A stretch of 5,284 bases of DNA from Firmicutes bacterium UBA3910 (GCA_002391465.1 DGFC01000147.1:1-5284); one strand, 5' to 3'; positions 1-5,085 are shown, counted from the stretch's first letter. The notes: generated by a model not told the origin, from the sequence alone. Program-made: numbers and translations.

Positions 1-76
1 CCTAGATAAAGGGATCAAAGCTGACGCAGCGAATCCAACTCCAAGACGGTTTTGCGAAGAGGGGCTGTGTTTATGA
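1..76 (+). CDS. Possible 3' end of an upstream gene (partial)
   Basis: Reading from base 2, the frame stays open for 24 codons and ends with TGA at 74-76. It would encode a short tail ending in ...RRFCEEGLCL. The stop overlaps the ATG at 73 as ATGA, a common arrangement for translationally coupled genes in an operon. No domain can be recognised in 24 residues, and an open frame this short occurs easily by chance. If real, the AlkZ-like gene is the downstream member of an operon, which fits the lack of an obvious promoter in the first 72 bases. The alternative is that this is untranslated leader. Confidence 0.3.
   Translation, partial: LDKGIKADAANPTPRRFCEEGLCL
58..64 (+). promoter_or_regulatory. 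Shine-Dalgarno that fixes the start of the AlkZ-like gene
   Basis: AGAGGGG lies 8 bases before the ATG at 73. The in-frame TTG at 52 has no purine-rich box in front of it, and using it would place the ribosome binding site inside the coding region. The ATG at 73 is therefore preferred. Confidence 0.75.
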
Positions 77-1092
77 GCAAAGAACAACTGCTGTATGCTT
101 CCCTCCACAACCTGCACCTGCTGGAGAAAGCAGAGACAGCCACAATTGTTTCGGATCTGATGGGCCTTCAAGCCCAGTTTGCCAACAACCCCAAGTACGC
201 CCTGCAGATTCGAGCGTCCGATTACAGTGAGAGCGACTGGCATCACGGGCTCATTAAGACTTGGACATTTCGTGGAACCCTCCACGTTGTCCGCCGGGAT
301 GAGCTGAGCCTGCTCCTTTCCGCCGTGGGGGTGAAACCCTGGGATGATCACTGGGGCATCGATCCCAGCATCAAACCCTACTGGGCGGAGAAACTGCGAA
401 ACTGGATCGCCTCCGGTATCTCCGAGAGAGACAGACTCAAGGAAAATTGCTTGGAGGCTGGAATGGAGCCTGAGCTCCTGGATAAGGTGTTCCACGGTTG
501 GGGCGGACTACTGCGAGATATGTGTGCTCGGGGCATGATCGCCTGTACCCCTGGTACCAAGAAGAGTTATTTAGCCTGTGACCTTGAGCTGATAGATAAG
601 CAAACGGCGCGACTGGAAGTGATCAGGCGCTATTTCAAAGCCTTCGGACCAGCCTCCCTCACCGACTGCGCCTACTTCACCGGTTTCCGCAAGACGGAGG
701 TAGTAAAGCTTGTGGAAGAAGCGGGCCTACCCCTGCAGAGCGTCTTTGACAATGAAAGCGAGCTCTTTTACCTAGGCGCACTCCCAAGCGGTGGAACAAT
801 CCCGGAATGTCTCTTTTTAACCGGCTTCGACCAACTTCTCATGGGCTACCGCGATCGCAGTCGCTACTTGGATGAGAAATACAAGGGCAAGGTGACTACT
901 AATACAGGTATTGTCTTCCCCACCATTCTACTCCACGGCAGGCTGCAGGCTAAGTGGAAGAAGGATGGAACTAAGCTGTTGATCACGCCCTTCCACCGAT
1001 TGACCAAACGGGATCGCGACCTTATCGCCGGTAAAGCCCAGGAAGTGTTCGGTTCAGATGTCCGATCCGTAATCTTTGCTGACCCTAATTGA
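73..1092 (+). CDS. Winged-helix protein of the HTH_42 / AlkZ-like DNA glycosylase family
   Basis: Seen: 339 aa from ATG 73 to TGA 1090-1092. The N-terminus carries GLQAQ (Gln33-x-Gln35), the position of the catalytic QxQ motif of AlkZ-like glycosylases, followed by TWTFRGTLHVV (63-73). The middle has winged-helix segments GWGGLLRDMCARGMI (142-156) and YFKAFGPASLTDCAYFTGF (187-205). The C-terminal third has the family block FDQLLMGYRDRSRYLD (252-267) and GIVFPTILLHGR (279-290). Known: Streptomyces AlkZ and E. coli AlkX/YcaQ are cytosolic base-excision enzymes that release bulky N-alkylated bases and unhook crosslinks, using tandem winged helices. Inference: this is a repair or self-protection glycosylase of the same fold. 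At 339 aa it is shorter than AlkX (about 410 aa), as many Gram-positive homologues are. No biosynthetic genes are in view, so a role in self-resistance cannot be judged. Fold assignment is firm; activity and substrate are not. Confidence 0.88.
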   Translation: MSKEQLLYASLHNLHLLEKAETATIVSDLMGLQAQFANNPKYALQIRASDYSESDWHHGLIKTWTFRGTLHVVRRDELSLLLSAVGVKPWDDHWGIDPSIKPYWAEKLRNWIASGISERDRLKENCLEAGMEPELLDKVFHGWGGLLRDMCARGMIACTPGTKKSYLACDLELIDKQTARLEVIRRYFKAFGPASLTDCAYFTGFRKTEVVKLVEEAGLPLQSVFDNESELFYLGALPSGGTIPECLFLTGFDQLLMGYRDRSRYLDEKYKGKVTTNTGIVFPTILLHGRLQAKWKKDGTKLLITPFHRLTKRDRDLIAGKAQEVFGSDVRSVIFADPN

Positions 1093-1126
1093 GGACAGTT
1101 CACAGCATGTAATGGCATATTTAACG

Positions 1127-1159
1127 GTGTACACTCTCCTGGAAACCGACGAGTTACAC
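1127..1159. other. Imperfect hairpin downstream of the AlkZ-like gene
   Basis: GTGTA-c-ACTC at 1127-1136 pairs with GAGTTACAC at 1151-1159: nine base pairs with one bulged C and a 14-nt loop. No U-tract follows on either strand, so it is not a standard intrinsic terminator. It could help stabilise the mRNA 3' end, or be chance. Confidence 0.35.
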
Positions 1160-1180
1160 GCCATGCGTAGAATGCCAGAA

Positions 1181-1211
1181 AGGCTGGATGGGAGTGTATC
1201 CCATCCAGCCT
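1181..1211. terminator. Perfect 13-bp hairpin between convergent genes, likely bidirectional terminator
   Basis: Bases 1181-1193 (AGGCTGGATGGGA) are the exact reverse complement of 1199-1211, with a 5-nt loop GTGTA. It sits 88 bp after the + strand stop and 5 bp after the minus-strand stop (1217-1219), where a shared terminator is expected. The U-tract is weak both ways: AAGCTTTATT follows on the + strand and TTCTGGCATT on the minus strand. Termination may therefore be partial or factor-assisted. Confidence 0.65.
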
Positions 1212-1216
1212 AAGCT

Positions 1217-1642
1217 TTATTCAGCCAAATCCAGATCGTCTAGATCGTCACTATTGTGCAGTGCCAATATCTGCTTGCAGAACCATGCCGCAAAGGATGC
1301 GGTGTCCTGCTGTTCAATTGCTATACACCGGCCCCGGCCGCCATCAATCATCAGGGCATTGGCTCTGCCGAACCAATAGGGTGTCCATTTGATAGTAATC
1401 ACTCCATAACCCGAGTCCACCATACCCACAATTACCTGGTCCCGCAGCTGGTACTGCGGCTGCTGGAGAATTGCTGTGAGAATTCCTACGTTCAAGTCGT
1501 TCAGATAACGGCGCTGCAGAAATACGCTTTTCTTCTTCTGTTTGTAGCCTCTTGTTCGTTCCAAGATCACATCAGTTCCCTGGGTTTGCAGCTCAACTAC
1601 CACTTGGTTCGTCTTCCACACTCCGTGATGTTCTCTCAACAT
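1217..1642 (-). CDS. Hypothetical protein, 141 aa, unrecognised family
   Basis: I do not recognise this protein. From ATG 1642 it is a soluble 141-aa product with no signal peptide or membrane span. By eye it is strand-rich: VVVELQT, DVILERT, KKKSVFLQ, QVIVGMVD, GVITIKWTP, NALMIDGG and CIAIEQQ. A C-terminal amphipathic helix (TASFAAWFCKQILAL) and an acidic tail (DDLDDLDLAE) follow. Strands capped by a last helix would suit a small barrel such as a PH-like domain, but that is only a layout resemblance. The antisense + strand frame over the same bases is Cys/Leu-rich and looks like a shadow. Start choice: AAAGGGG lies 5 nt before ATG 1642. An in-frame ATG at 1669 would give 150 aa but has no clear ribosome site and begins 8 bp after a terminator U-tract. 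The gene is isolated; its only upstream partner is the structured region described separately. Confidence 0.72.
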   Translation of the reverse strand: MLREHHGVWKTNQVVVELQTQGTDVILERTRGYKQKKKSVFLQRRYLNDLNVGILTAILQQPQYQLRDQVIVGMVDSGYGVITIKWTPYWFGRANALMIDGGRGRCIAIEQQDTASFAAWFCKQILALHNSDDLDDLDLAE

Positions 1643-1647
1643 CATTT

Positions 1648-1654
1648 CCCCTTT
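1648..1654 (-). promoter_or_regulatory. Shine-Dalgarno of the 141-aa gene
   Basis: The minus strand reads AAAGGGG here, 5 nt before ATG 1642 and only 2 nt before the adjacent ATG 1645. The spacing favours 1642. The upstream ATG at 1669 is preceded only by CTGGAACT. Confidence 0.6.
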
Positions 1655-1677
1655 CTGTGATCTTTCCATAGTTCCAG

Positions 1678-1717
1678 AAAAACAAAAAGCTCCCAGAACA
1701 TTTGTCTGAGAGGACTT
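1678..1717 (-). terminator. Strong intrinsic terminator just upstream of the 141-aa gene
   Basis: On the minus strand AAG-(UC)-CUCUCAGA pairs with UCUGGGAG-CUU (plus-strand arms 1705-1717 and 1687-1697). That gives 11 pairs with one G-U, a 2-nt bulge and a 7-nt loop. It runs directly into TTTTTGTTTTT (1688-1678). It is the best terminator in the window, yet it lies ahead of a gene start (ATG 1642 is 35 bp downstream) with no room for a new promoter between. It either ends a free-standing RNA transcribed from upstream or acts as an attenuator in the gene's leader. I found no convincing antiterminator complement to its 5' arm. Confidence 0.8.
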
Positions 1718-1739
1718 CCCGGCCGGTATTCAGTTGTAC

Positions 1740-1805
1740 GGCAGCATCAGTGCACTTTTCCTGAGCCCAGCTGCCTTCACCACCTCACAACGAGATGGGG
1801 GCTCA
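1740..1805 (-). other. H-type pseudoknot candidate within the structured RNA
   Basis: Minus-strand order: stem 1 UGAGCCC (1805-1799); a nested hairpin CCAUCUC/GAGGUGG with loop GUUGU (1798-1780, one G-U pair); UGAA; stem 2 GGCAGC (1775-1770); one unpaired base; stem 1 partner GGGCUCA (1768-1762); a 16-nt purine-rich loop starting GGAAAAGUG; stem 2 partner GCUGCC (1745-1740). The single base between the two stems would let them stack coaxially. Stems of 7, 7 and 6 bp, all GC-rich, within 66 nt are hard to dismiss as noise, but there is no comparative support. Confidence 0.5.
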
Positions 1806-1839
1806 ATATATATAAATAATAATGTAATGTTTTTGGCCC

Positions 1840-1941
1840 GGCCCCACGCCGCCCATAATCTAATGCTATTGGGCGTATACTGTCATCCTGTTTTTCGAGC
1901 GGATTTGGACACAACAAATTAAGCCCGCACCGCTAGGGGCC
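1840..1941 (-). other. Three-way-junction candidate within the structured RNA
   Basis: Closing stem: minus-strand GGCCCC (1941-1936) with GGGGCC (1845-1840). Inside it, hairpin one is AGCGG...AUUUG/CAAAU-CCGCU: plus-strand 1898-1907 pairs with 1915-1919 and 1930-1934, leaving a 10-nt one-sided bulge at 1920-1929. Hairpin two is CGCCCA/UGGGCG (1870-1875 with 1850-1855) with a 14-nt loop. A 22-nt joining segment (1876-1897) separates them. The closing stem overlaps bases that could instead pair with CCGGCC at 1721-1726. Confidence 0.42.
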
Positions 1942-1989
1942 TTCACCACTATTGTCAGGTACCTTCATGTTAAGTGCACTTGTGTGTGC

Positions 1990-2016
1990 ATTATCAAAGA
2001 TTCTGACCTTTGTCAA
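1990..2016 (-). promoter_or_regulatory. Sigma-70/SigA-type promoter candidate for the structured RNA
   Basis: On the minus strand a perfect -35 TTGACA (2016-2011) is followed after 15 bp by GATAAT (1995-1990, five of six matches to TATAAT). The spacer is shorter than the usual 16-18 bp. A start near 1983 would give about 305 nt up to the terminator U-tract. Confidence 0.5.
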
Positions 2017-2082
2017 GCCCCATTTACCTGCGGTAATACCAAAACACTTCCACCAAAGCCGAGGTACAATCTAACTCCATAC

Positions 2083-2136
2083 AAAAAGCCCAGCCTAAGT
2101 GCGAATCTCCGACTCGATCCACACTCGGATGGGCTT
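2083..2136 (-). terminator. Intrinsic terminator of the MFS-araM operon
   Basis: On the minus strand AAGCCCA (2136-2130) pairs with TGGGCTT (2092-2086) and the run of Ts continues through 2083. The stem extends inward through CC and AGTG pairing with CACT and GG, separated by small mismatches (2121-2129 region with 2093-2102). It lies 45 bp after the araM stop. The long, interrupted stem is unusual, but the U-tract and position make termination likely. Confidence 0.7.
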
Positions 2137-2145
2137 ACTTATCTT

Positions 2146-2160
2146 AAGACTATTAGTCTT
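2146..2160. repeat. 15-bp near-perfect palindrome after araM
   Basis: AAGACTA-T-TAGTCTT is a 7-bp inverted repeat around a single central base, 21 bp after the araM stop. It is too tight for a stable long-stem hairpin: at best a 6-bp stem with a 3-nt loop. It may assist the terminator just beyond it, bind a protein, or be incidental in this AT-rich stretch. Confidence 0.4.
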
Positions 2161-2181
2161 TATATACTCTTCACTTCGTGC

Positions 2182-3507
2182 TCATCCCGTCAATCTTTCA
2201 GCATAGGGAACCAGCAGGTTTAAATCCCAAAGGAGCTGTAAAATGGTGTAGCGCGGTCGTACTTCCTTAGCGTAAATAAGCGCCTGGCGCACCAGGTCTG
2301 CTGAGATACCAACCTCAGCCGGGTTAACCACACCACCTGCTGTAGTAAGCAGTGTCTCAATCTCGTGATCAGAAGGTACACTATCCAGCACTGCTAAGAT
2401 CTGTGGCCAACGTTCGGCGATCACCCTTATTCGCTGTTCCCAGTTACGAAGGTCATTCTTCTGCGCACTTTCTTCCAGAGCAATGACTTCAGGTGCGGCA
2501 GCCAAATAAGTGCGGTGGATTTCCTCTTCCCAGTTCTCCCTTTGGGGACAGCTCACCTGACGAATGGACTCTGAATTTAGCCCGGCCCCTTGCAGCAGCT
2601 GGTACAATCTCGTAATCAAAACGGTGCCAATGCCCACCTTAGTGCCGTGGAGAAGGGCCGGTTTGCTCTCTAAAAGGAATCTGATCTCCCAAAAATGGGA
2701 TAAATGGTGTTCACTGCCCGAGGCAGGCCTGGAATTGCCCGCATAGCTCATGCTGATACCTGCCAAAACCAGAGCCTCCATTAACTTGCCCACTGCATCA
2801 GGCTTTCCTTCGGCAATGTCATCCTTGAGGGCAACGGTCTGCTCCAGGGAGGTTCGCATGATATCCACGACCCGGTCGCAGTAGTATTCATCGTTGATGA
2901 TCGCTGATAGCCTCCAATCAGCCAGGGCTGTGTACTTACCTACCACATCGCAAAACCCGGCGGCGATCATTTCCTTAGGCGCAGTAGAAAGGACATCCAG
3001 ATCGGCAACAATGGCCCGCGGCATCTGGCATGTGTAAGTAGTCTTAAGCCTGTTTACAATCAAGGCAGCCCCGGTGGAGGCGTAGCCGTCCATGGAAGGT
3101 GCGGAGGCTGCAATGTAGTAGGGGAGGCCCACACGGTGGCTGAAAAAGCGGACTAGATCGTTAATAGTACCCGAACCTACTCCAACGATCACGTCACAAC
3201 CCGGTTCAAAGTTCAATAGGAGTTCGCCAACTGCCTCCTCATCGGGCACTAAATCGCCTTCTGTTCGGAACATATGGCTCCCAACTGTAATGCCCTGCTC
3301 TTCTAGTTGGGCAACAAGGCGCTGTCCGGCCGCCCGATAGGTATTTTGATCAGAGACAACAAAGGGGTACTTGAAGCCATCCTTTTTCAGAATGTCTGCA
3401 ACTTCTTCCAAGGCGCCCCTTGAGATTTCCACTGTTTGAATCTCGACTGTATGCTGTTTACCGCATTCACACTGAATGGTATGTCCCAAATAGTCTGCAA
3501 TTCCCAT
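2182..3507 (-). CDS. araM: sn-Glycerol-1-phosphate dehydrogenase, AraM/EgsA type
   Basis: Known role: NAD(P)H-dependent reduction of dihydroxyacetone phosphate to sn-glycerol-1-phosphate in the cytosol. In Bacillus AraM/EgsA feeds PcrB to make heptaprenylglyceryl phosphate. Seen in 441 aa: the N-terminal CECGKQH (13-19) typical of AraM proteins; the Rossmann-type cofactor loop GVGSGTINDLVRF (109-121); APSMDGYAS (136-144); the metal-site Asp in GFCDVVGKY (Asp187); SGSEHHLSHFWE (263-274), which supplies one metal His; and HGTKVGIGT (287-295), which supplies the second (His287). All key residues of the metal-dependent (Ni/Zn) Fe-ADH-like fold are present, so it should be active. The C-terminal 130 residues are helical, and the total is somewhat longer than B. 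subtilis AraM (about 394 aa). ATG 3507 has AGGAG 11 nt upstream. It is the second gene of an operon, 18 bp after the transporter. No arabinose genes or pcrB are in view. Confidence 0.96.
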   Translation of the reverse strand: MGIADYLGHTIQCECGKQHTVEIQTVEISRGALEEVADILKKDGFKYPFVVSDQNTYRAAGQRLVAQLEEQGITVGSHMFRTEGDLVPDEEAVGELLLNFEPGCDVIVGVGSGTINDLVRFFSHRVGLPYYIAASAPSMDGYASTGAALIVNRLKTTYTCQMPRAIVADLDVLSTAPKEMIAAGFCDVVGKYTALADWRLSAIINDEYYCDRVVDIMRTSLEQTVALKDDIAEGKPDAVGKLMEALVLAGISMSYAGNSRPASGSEHHLSHFWEIRFLLESKPALLHGTKVGIGTVLITRLYQLLQGAGLNSESIRQVSCPQRENWEEEIHRTYLAAAPEVIALEESAQKNDLRNWEQRIRVIAERWPQILAVLDSVPSDHEIETLLTTAGGVVNPAEVGISADLVRQALIYAKEVRPRYTILQLLWDLNLLVPYAERLTG

Positions 3508-3518
3508 CTAGCTGCCCA

Positions 3519-3523
3519 CTCCT
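3519..3523 (-). promoter_or_regulatory. Shine-Dalgarno of araM in the 18-bp operon gap
   Basis: AGGAG on the minus strand begins 2 nt after the transporter stop codon (3526-3528), with an 11-nt spacer to ATG 3507. The spacer is a little long, and the tight spacing suggests coupled translation. Confidence 0.6.
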
Positions 3524-3525
3524 AT

Positions 3526-4785
3526 TCATGCCCCCATGGGTGAGGAAGTCTTTGTACCTGCTGTTCTCTTCTTCAGGGCAGAAACTCCAACCAACATCAG
3601 AACTGGGAAAATAATCCCAACCAATAGACCTGCCCGCAGGGCTCCCTGCTCCAGACCTAAGCCATATGCCCCGCTCCAGCGCTGTACTAGTGCAGAGCGC
3701 TGGCTGAAATCGGAAACGAAACCGGTGAGCCATGGCCCGACAGAGGCGCCCAGGTCACCGAAAATAGCTAAGATGCCGAACATGGCGGTACCGCCTCTGG
3801 GGAACCTAGCCGAGGTTAGGCTGAAGGTTCCTGGCCACATTAGGCTTACGGATAACCCGCACAGAGCTGCGGCCAAAAGGGATATTGAGGGAATCGGCGA
3901 GAACACCACAACAGCATAGCAGGCGATACACAGCATGCTGCTGTACTTAAGTGCCGTTTGCAGATTAACCTTTTCACCCATCACACCGTAAATGGTTCGC
4001 CCCATACCCATTAGGAAAGCGAATAGGGCTGGACCTACAAGATCCCCGACCAGTTTAGGAACTCCCAACCCCATTTCCGCAAACAGGCTGGACCATTGGG
4101 ACATGGTCAGCTCAGATGCGCCTGCACTGAGCATGAGCAGCAGACCAATGAGAAACAACGGAGCGCGAAACAGCTGGGAAATGGGCATTTCCTCTCCCTC
4201 GGGAACCAAGGTGAGTAAAGGCACCCGGGTGAATTTGAGCATGGTGTAAAACGGGACCAGTGCCCAAAAGACTGGGATGTAAAACCAAATACTGGAGCCA
4301 AAGATCCAGACCGCCAGAGTAGTGAGTATGACAACAGCCATCTGGCCCCAGCAGTAAAAGGCGTGGAGCAGGCTCATGGAGGCCGCCTTGGCAGTTGTGG
4401 GAAGTGACTCAACAATGGGACTGAGGATTACTTCTGTAATCCCTCCGCCAAAGGCTGAGATGAAAACGGCAATGCTCAACGCAAGGAACGTATTGGCCAT
4501 AATGAGCGGGAGTATGCCAAGACCGAGCAGTCCAATAAAGCACAAAGCATGGGCCAACACTGCCGCTTTTCTATAACCAACCCGGTCTACATATTTGACG
4601 GACAAAATGTCGGCAAAAATCTGGGTCCCGAAGTTCAGGAGAACTAGACGCCCCAGCATCTCAAACGAGAGACCAAATTGCTCATGAAAGATAACAAAAA
4701 AGAGCGGTGCAAGGTTGTTGTTAATAGCTTGGGTGATGTGGCCTAAGTAACAGGCGTACATCGTCTGTTTATATTTACCGGGCAA
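3526..4785 (-). CDS. Major facilitator superfamily transporter (FucP/sugar-porter-like)
   Basis: An integral membrane secondary transporter, 419 aa, with about 12 hydrophobic segments near residues 10-34, 44-62, 74-94, 98-122, 140-162, 164-183, 208-226, 247-268, 281-297, 300-320, 333-357 and 383-404. The hydrophilic loop at 184-207 separates the two six-helix halves. MFS motif A is visible between helices 2 and 3 (DRVGYRK, 67-73). The stretch from SPIVESLP (122-129) to LLHAFYCWGQ (139-148) resembles the helix 4-5 region of the fucose permease group. Substrate cannot be read from the sequence; a sugar, polyol or glycerol derivative is a guess based on the araM neighbour. Start: TTG at 4785, 7 nt after GAGGGGG; the next Met (residue 9) lacks such a site. 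It is the first gene of the operon. The C-terminal tail (KKRTAGTKTSSPMGA) is short and basic-polar, as expected for a cytoplasmic end. Confidence 0.92.
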   Translation of the reverse strand: MPGKYKQTMYACYLGHITQAINNNLAPLFFVIFHEQFGLSFEMLGRLVLLNFGTQIFADILSVKYVDRVGYRKAAVLAHALCFIGLLGLGILPLIMANTFLALSIAVFISAFGGGITEVILSPIVESLPTTAKAASMSLLHAFYCWGQMAVVILTTLAVWIFGSSIWFYIPVFWALVPFYTMLKFTRVPLLTLVPEGEEMPISQLFRAPLFLIGLLLMLSAGASELTMSQWSSLFAEMGLGVPKLVGDLVGPALFAFLMGMGRTIYGVMGEKVNLQTALKYSSMLCIACYAVVVFSPIPSISLLAAALCGLSVSLMWPGTFSLTSARFPRGGTAMFGILAIFGDLGASVGPWLTGFVSDFSQRSALVQRWSGAYGLGLEQGALRAGLLVGIIFPVLMLVGVSALKKRTAGTKTSSPMGA

Positions 4786-4792
4786 TGAGTAT

Positions 4793-4799
4793 CCCCCTC
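4793..4799 (-). promoter_or_regulatory. Shine-Dalgarno supporting a TTG start for the MFS gene
   Basis: GAGGGGG on the minus strand is 7 nt before TTG 4785. No ATG in this frame lies at a suitable distance, so the non-ATG start is supported. Confidence 0.7.
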
Positions 4800-4826
4800 A
4801 TCTGTGATGGTAGGCACAACACATCC

Positions 4827-4854
4827 ATCTTAACATATAAGTACACGTTGTTAA
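4827..4854 (-). promoter_or_regulatory. Promoter and inverted-repeat operator candidate of the MFS-araM operon
   Basis: On the minus strand TTAACA (4854-4849, five of six to TTGACA) and TAAGAT (4832-4827, four of six to TATAAT) are 16 bp apart, about 42 bp before the TTG start. The -35 box forms one arm of an inverted repeat TTAACA-N13-TGTTAA (4830-4835 with 4849-4854), and the other arm overlaps the -10 box. A dimeric repressor bound there would occlude the promoter. The -10 match is modest and the arms are short. Confidence 0.42.
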
Positions 4855-5085
4855 ACCTTAACCGAGGATAACCGATCTAGCCTCAATGAGGATGGTCAAG
4901 CGGTCACCCAGCCCACCTCCCCACTGTCTTCGCAAATAAAAGGGCCCATCACTCTTACCGTGCAGAGTCAGTTCAATGACAAGTTGTTGCCCCAAAGCAT
5001 TGCTGGGCAGAGCTGCTCAGCCGTATTTCAAATCATAATACGATACGCAGCTGAATAATAATTAGACAAGGCTGGCAACCACACA
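4855..5085. other. Intergenic stretch with little recognisable content
   Basis: I see no gene here. It contains a short direct repeat AACCGA (4859-4864 and 4870-4875), an 11-bp palindrome CCTCAATGAGG (4881-4891), and a hairpin GCTGGGCAG/CTGCTCAGC (5002-5010 with 5013-5021, one G-U). The hairpin follows the putative gene end at 5086, but neither side has a U-tract, so a terminator role is doubtful. Confidence 0.4.

Larger units (their letters stand above)
1678..1985 (-). ncRNA. Candidate structured RNA or leader, roughly 300 nt, unknown class
   Basis: No protein frame here looks real, but the minus strand folds extensively by hand. Order 5' to 3': a small hairpin (1975-1979 with 1986-1990); a three-way-junction candidate closed by 1936-1941 with 1840-1845; an AU-rich linker (1806-1834); an H-type pseudoknot candidate (1740-1805); the GC palindrome CCGGCCGG (1719-1726); then the intrinsic terminator. 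A promoter-like pair lies at 1990-2016. I looked for and did not find T-box, THI, SAM-I, FMN, lysine, glycine, cobalamin, M-box, yybP-ykoY, ykkC, c-di-GMP, fluoride, 6S, tmRNA, RNase P or SRP signatures. It may be a cis-acting leader of the 141-aa gene or an independent ncRNA. The pairings are visible; expression and function are inferred. The 5' end is estimated from the promoter candidate. Confidence 0.5.

Noticed and set aside
1256..1660. 134-codon + strand open frame opposite the 141-aa gene
   Set aside because: The product is rich in Cys, Leu, His and Pro without domain-like order. The minus-strand frame over the same bases has a better ribosome site, charge distribution and predicted secondary structure.
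1740..1805. Fluoride (crcB) riboswitch
   Set aside because: A pseudoknot and CUGAUG are present, but the GGNGAUGG...UUCNCC first stem is missing and a large hairpin interrupts the first loop, unlike the known family.
1719..1820. Cobalamin riboswitch or HDV-like ribozyme
   Set aside because: The B12-box and GGGAA...GGUG...CCCGCAACUGU core are absent. For HDV the second strand order is wrong (the P2 strand should precede P3, and here it follows).
1734..1922. + strand open frames in the araM/141-aa intergenic region (also 1984-2223)
   Set aside because: No Shine-Dalgarno, no domain-like composition, and the second runs into the 3' end of araM. RNA structure on the minus strand explains the region better.
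1943..1969. 11-codon leader peptide on the minus strand (MKVPDNSGEGP)
   Set aside because: No Shine-Dalgarno precedes its ATG and it has no run of regulatory codons. It overlaps the base of the proposed junction stem.
1719..1985. T-box leader
   Set aside because: The 3' terminator layout fits, but there is no UGGNACCGCG T-box sequence before the terminator, and the downstream gene is not a synthetase, amino-acid enzyme or transporter.
3467..3733. 88-codon minus-strand frame across the MFS-araM junction
   Set aside because: It overlaps two confidently identified genes in another frame and its product is Arg/Ser/Gly-rich with no recognisable pattern.
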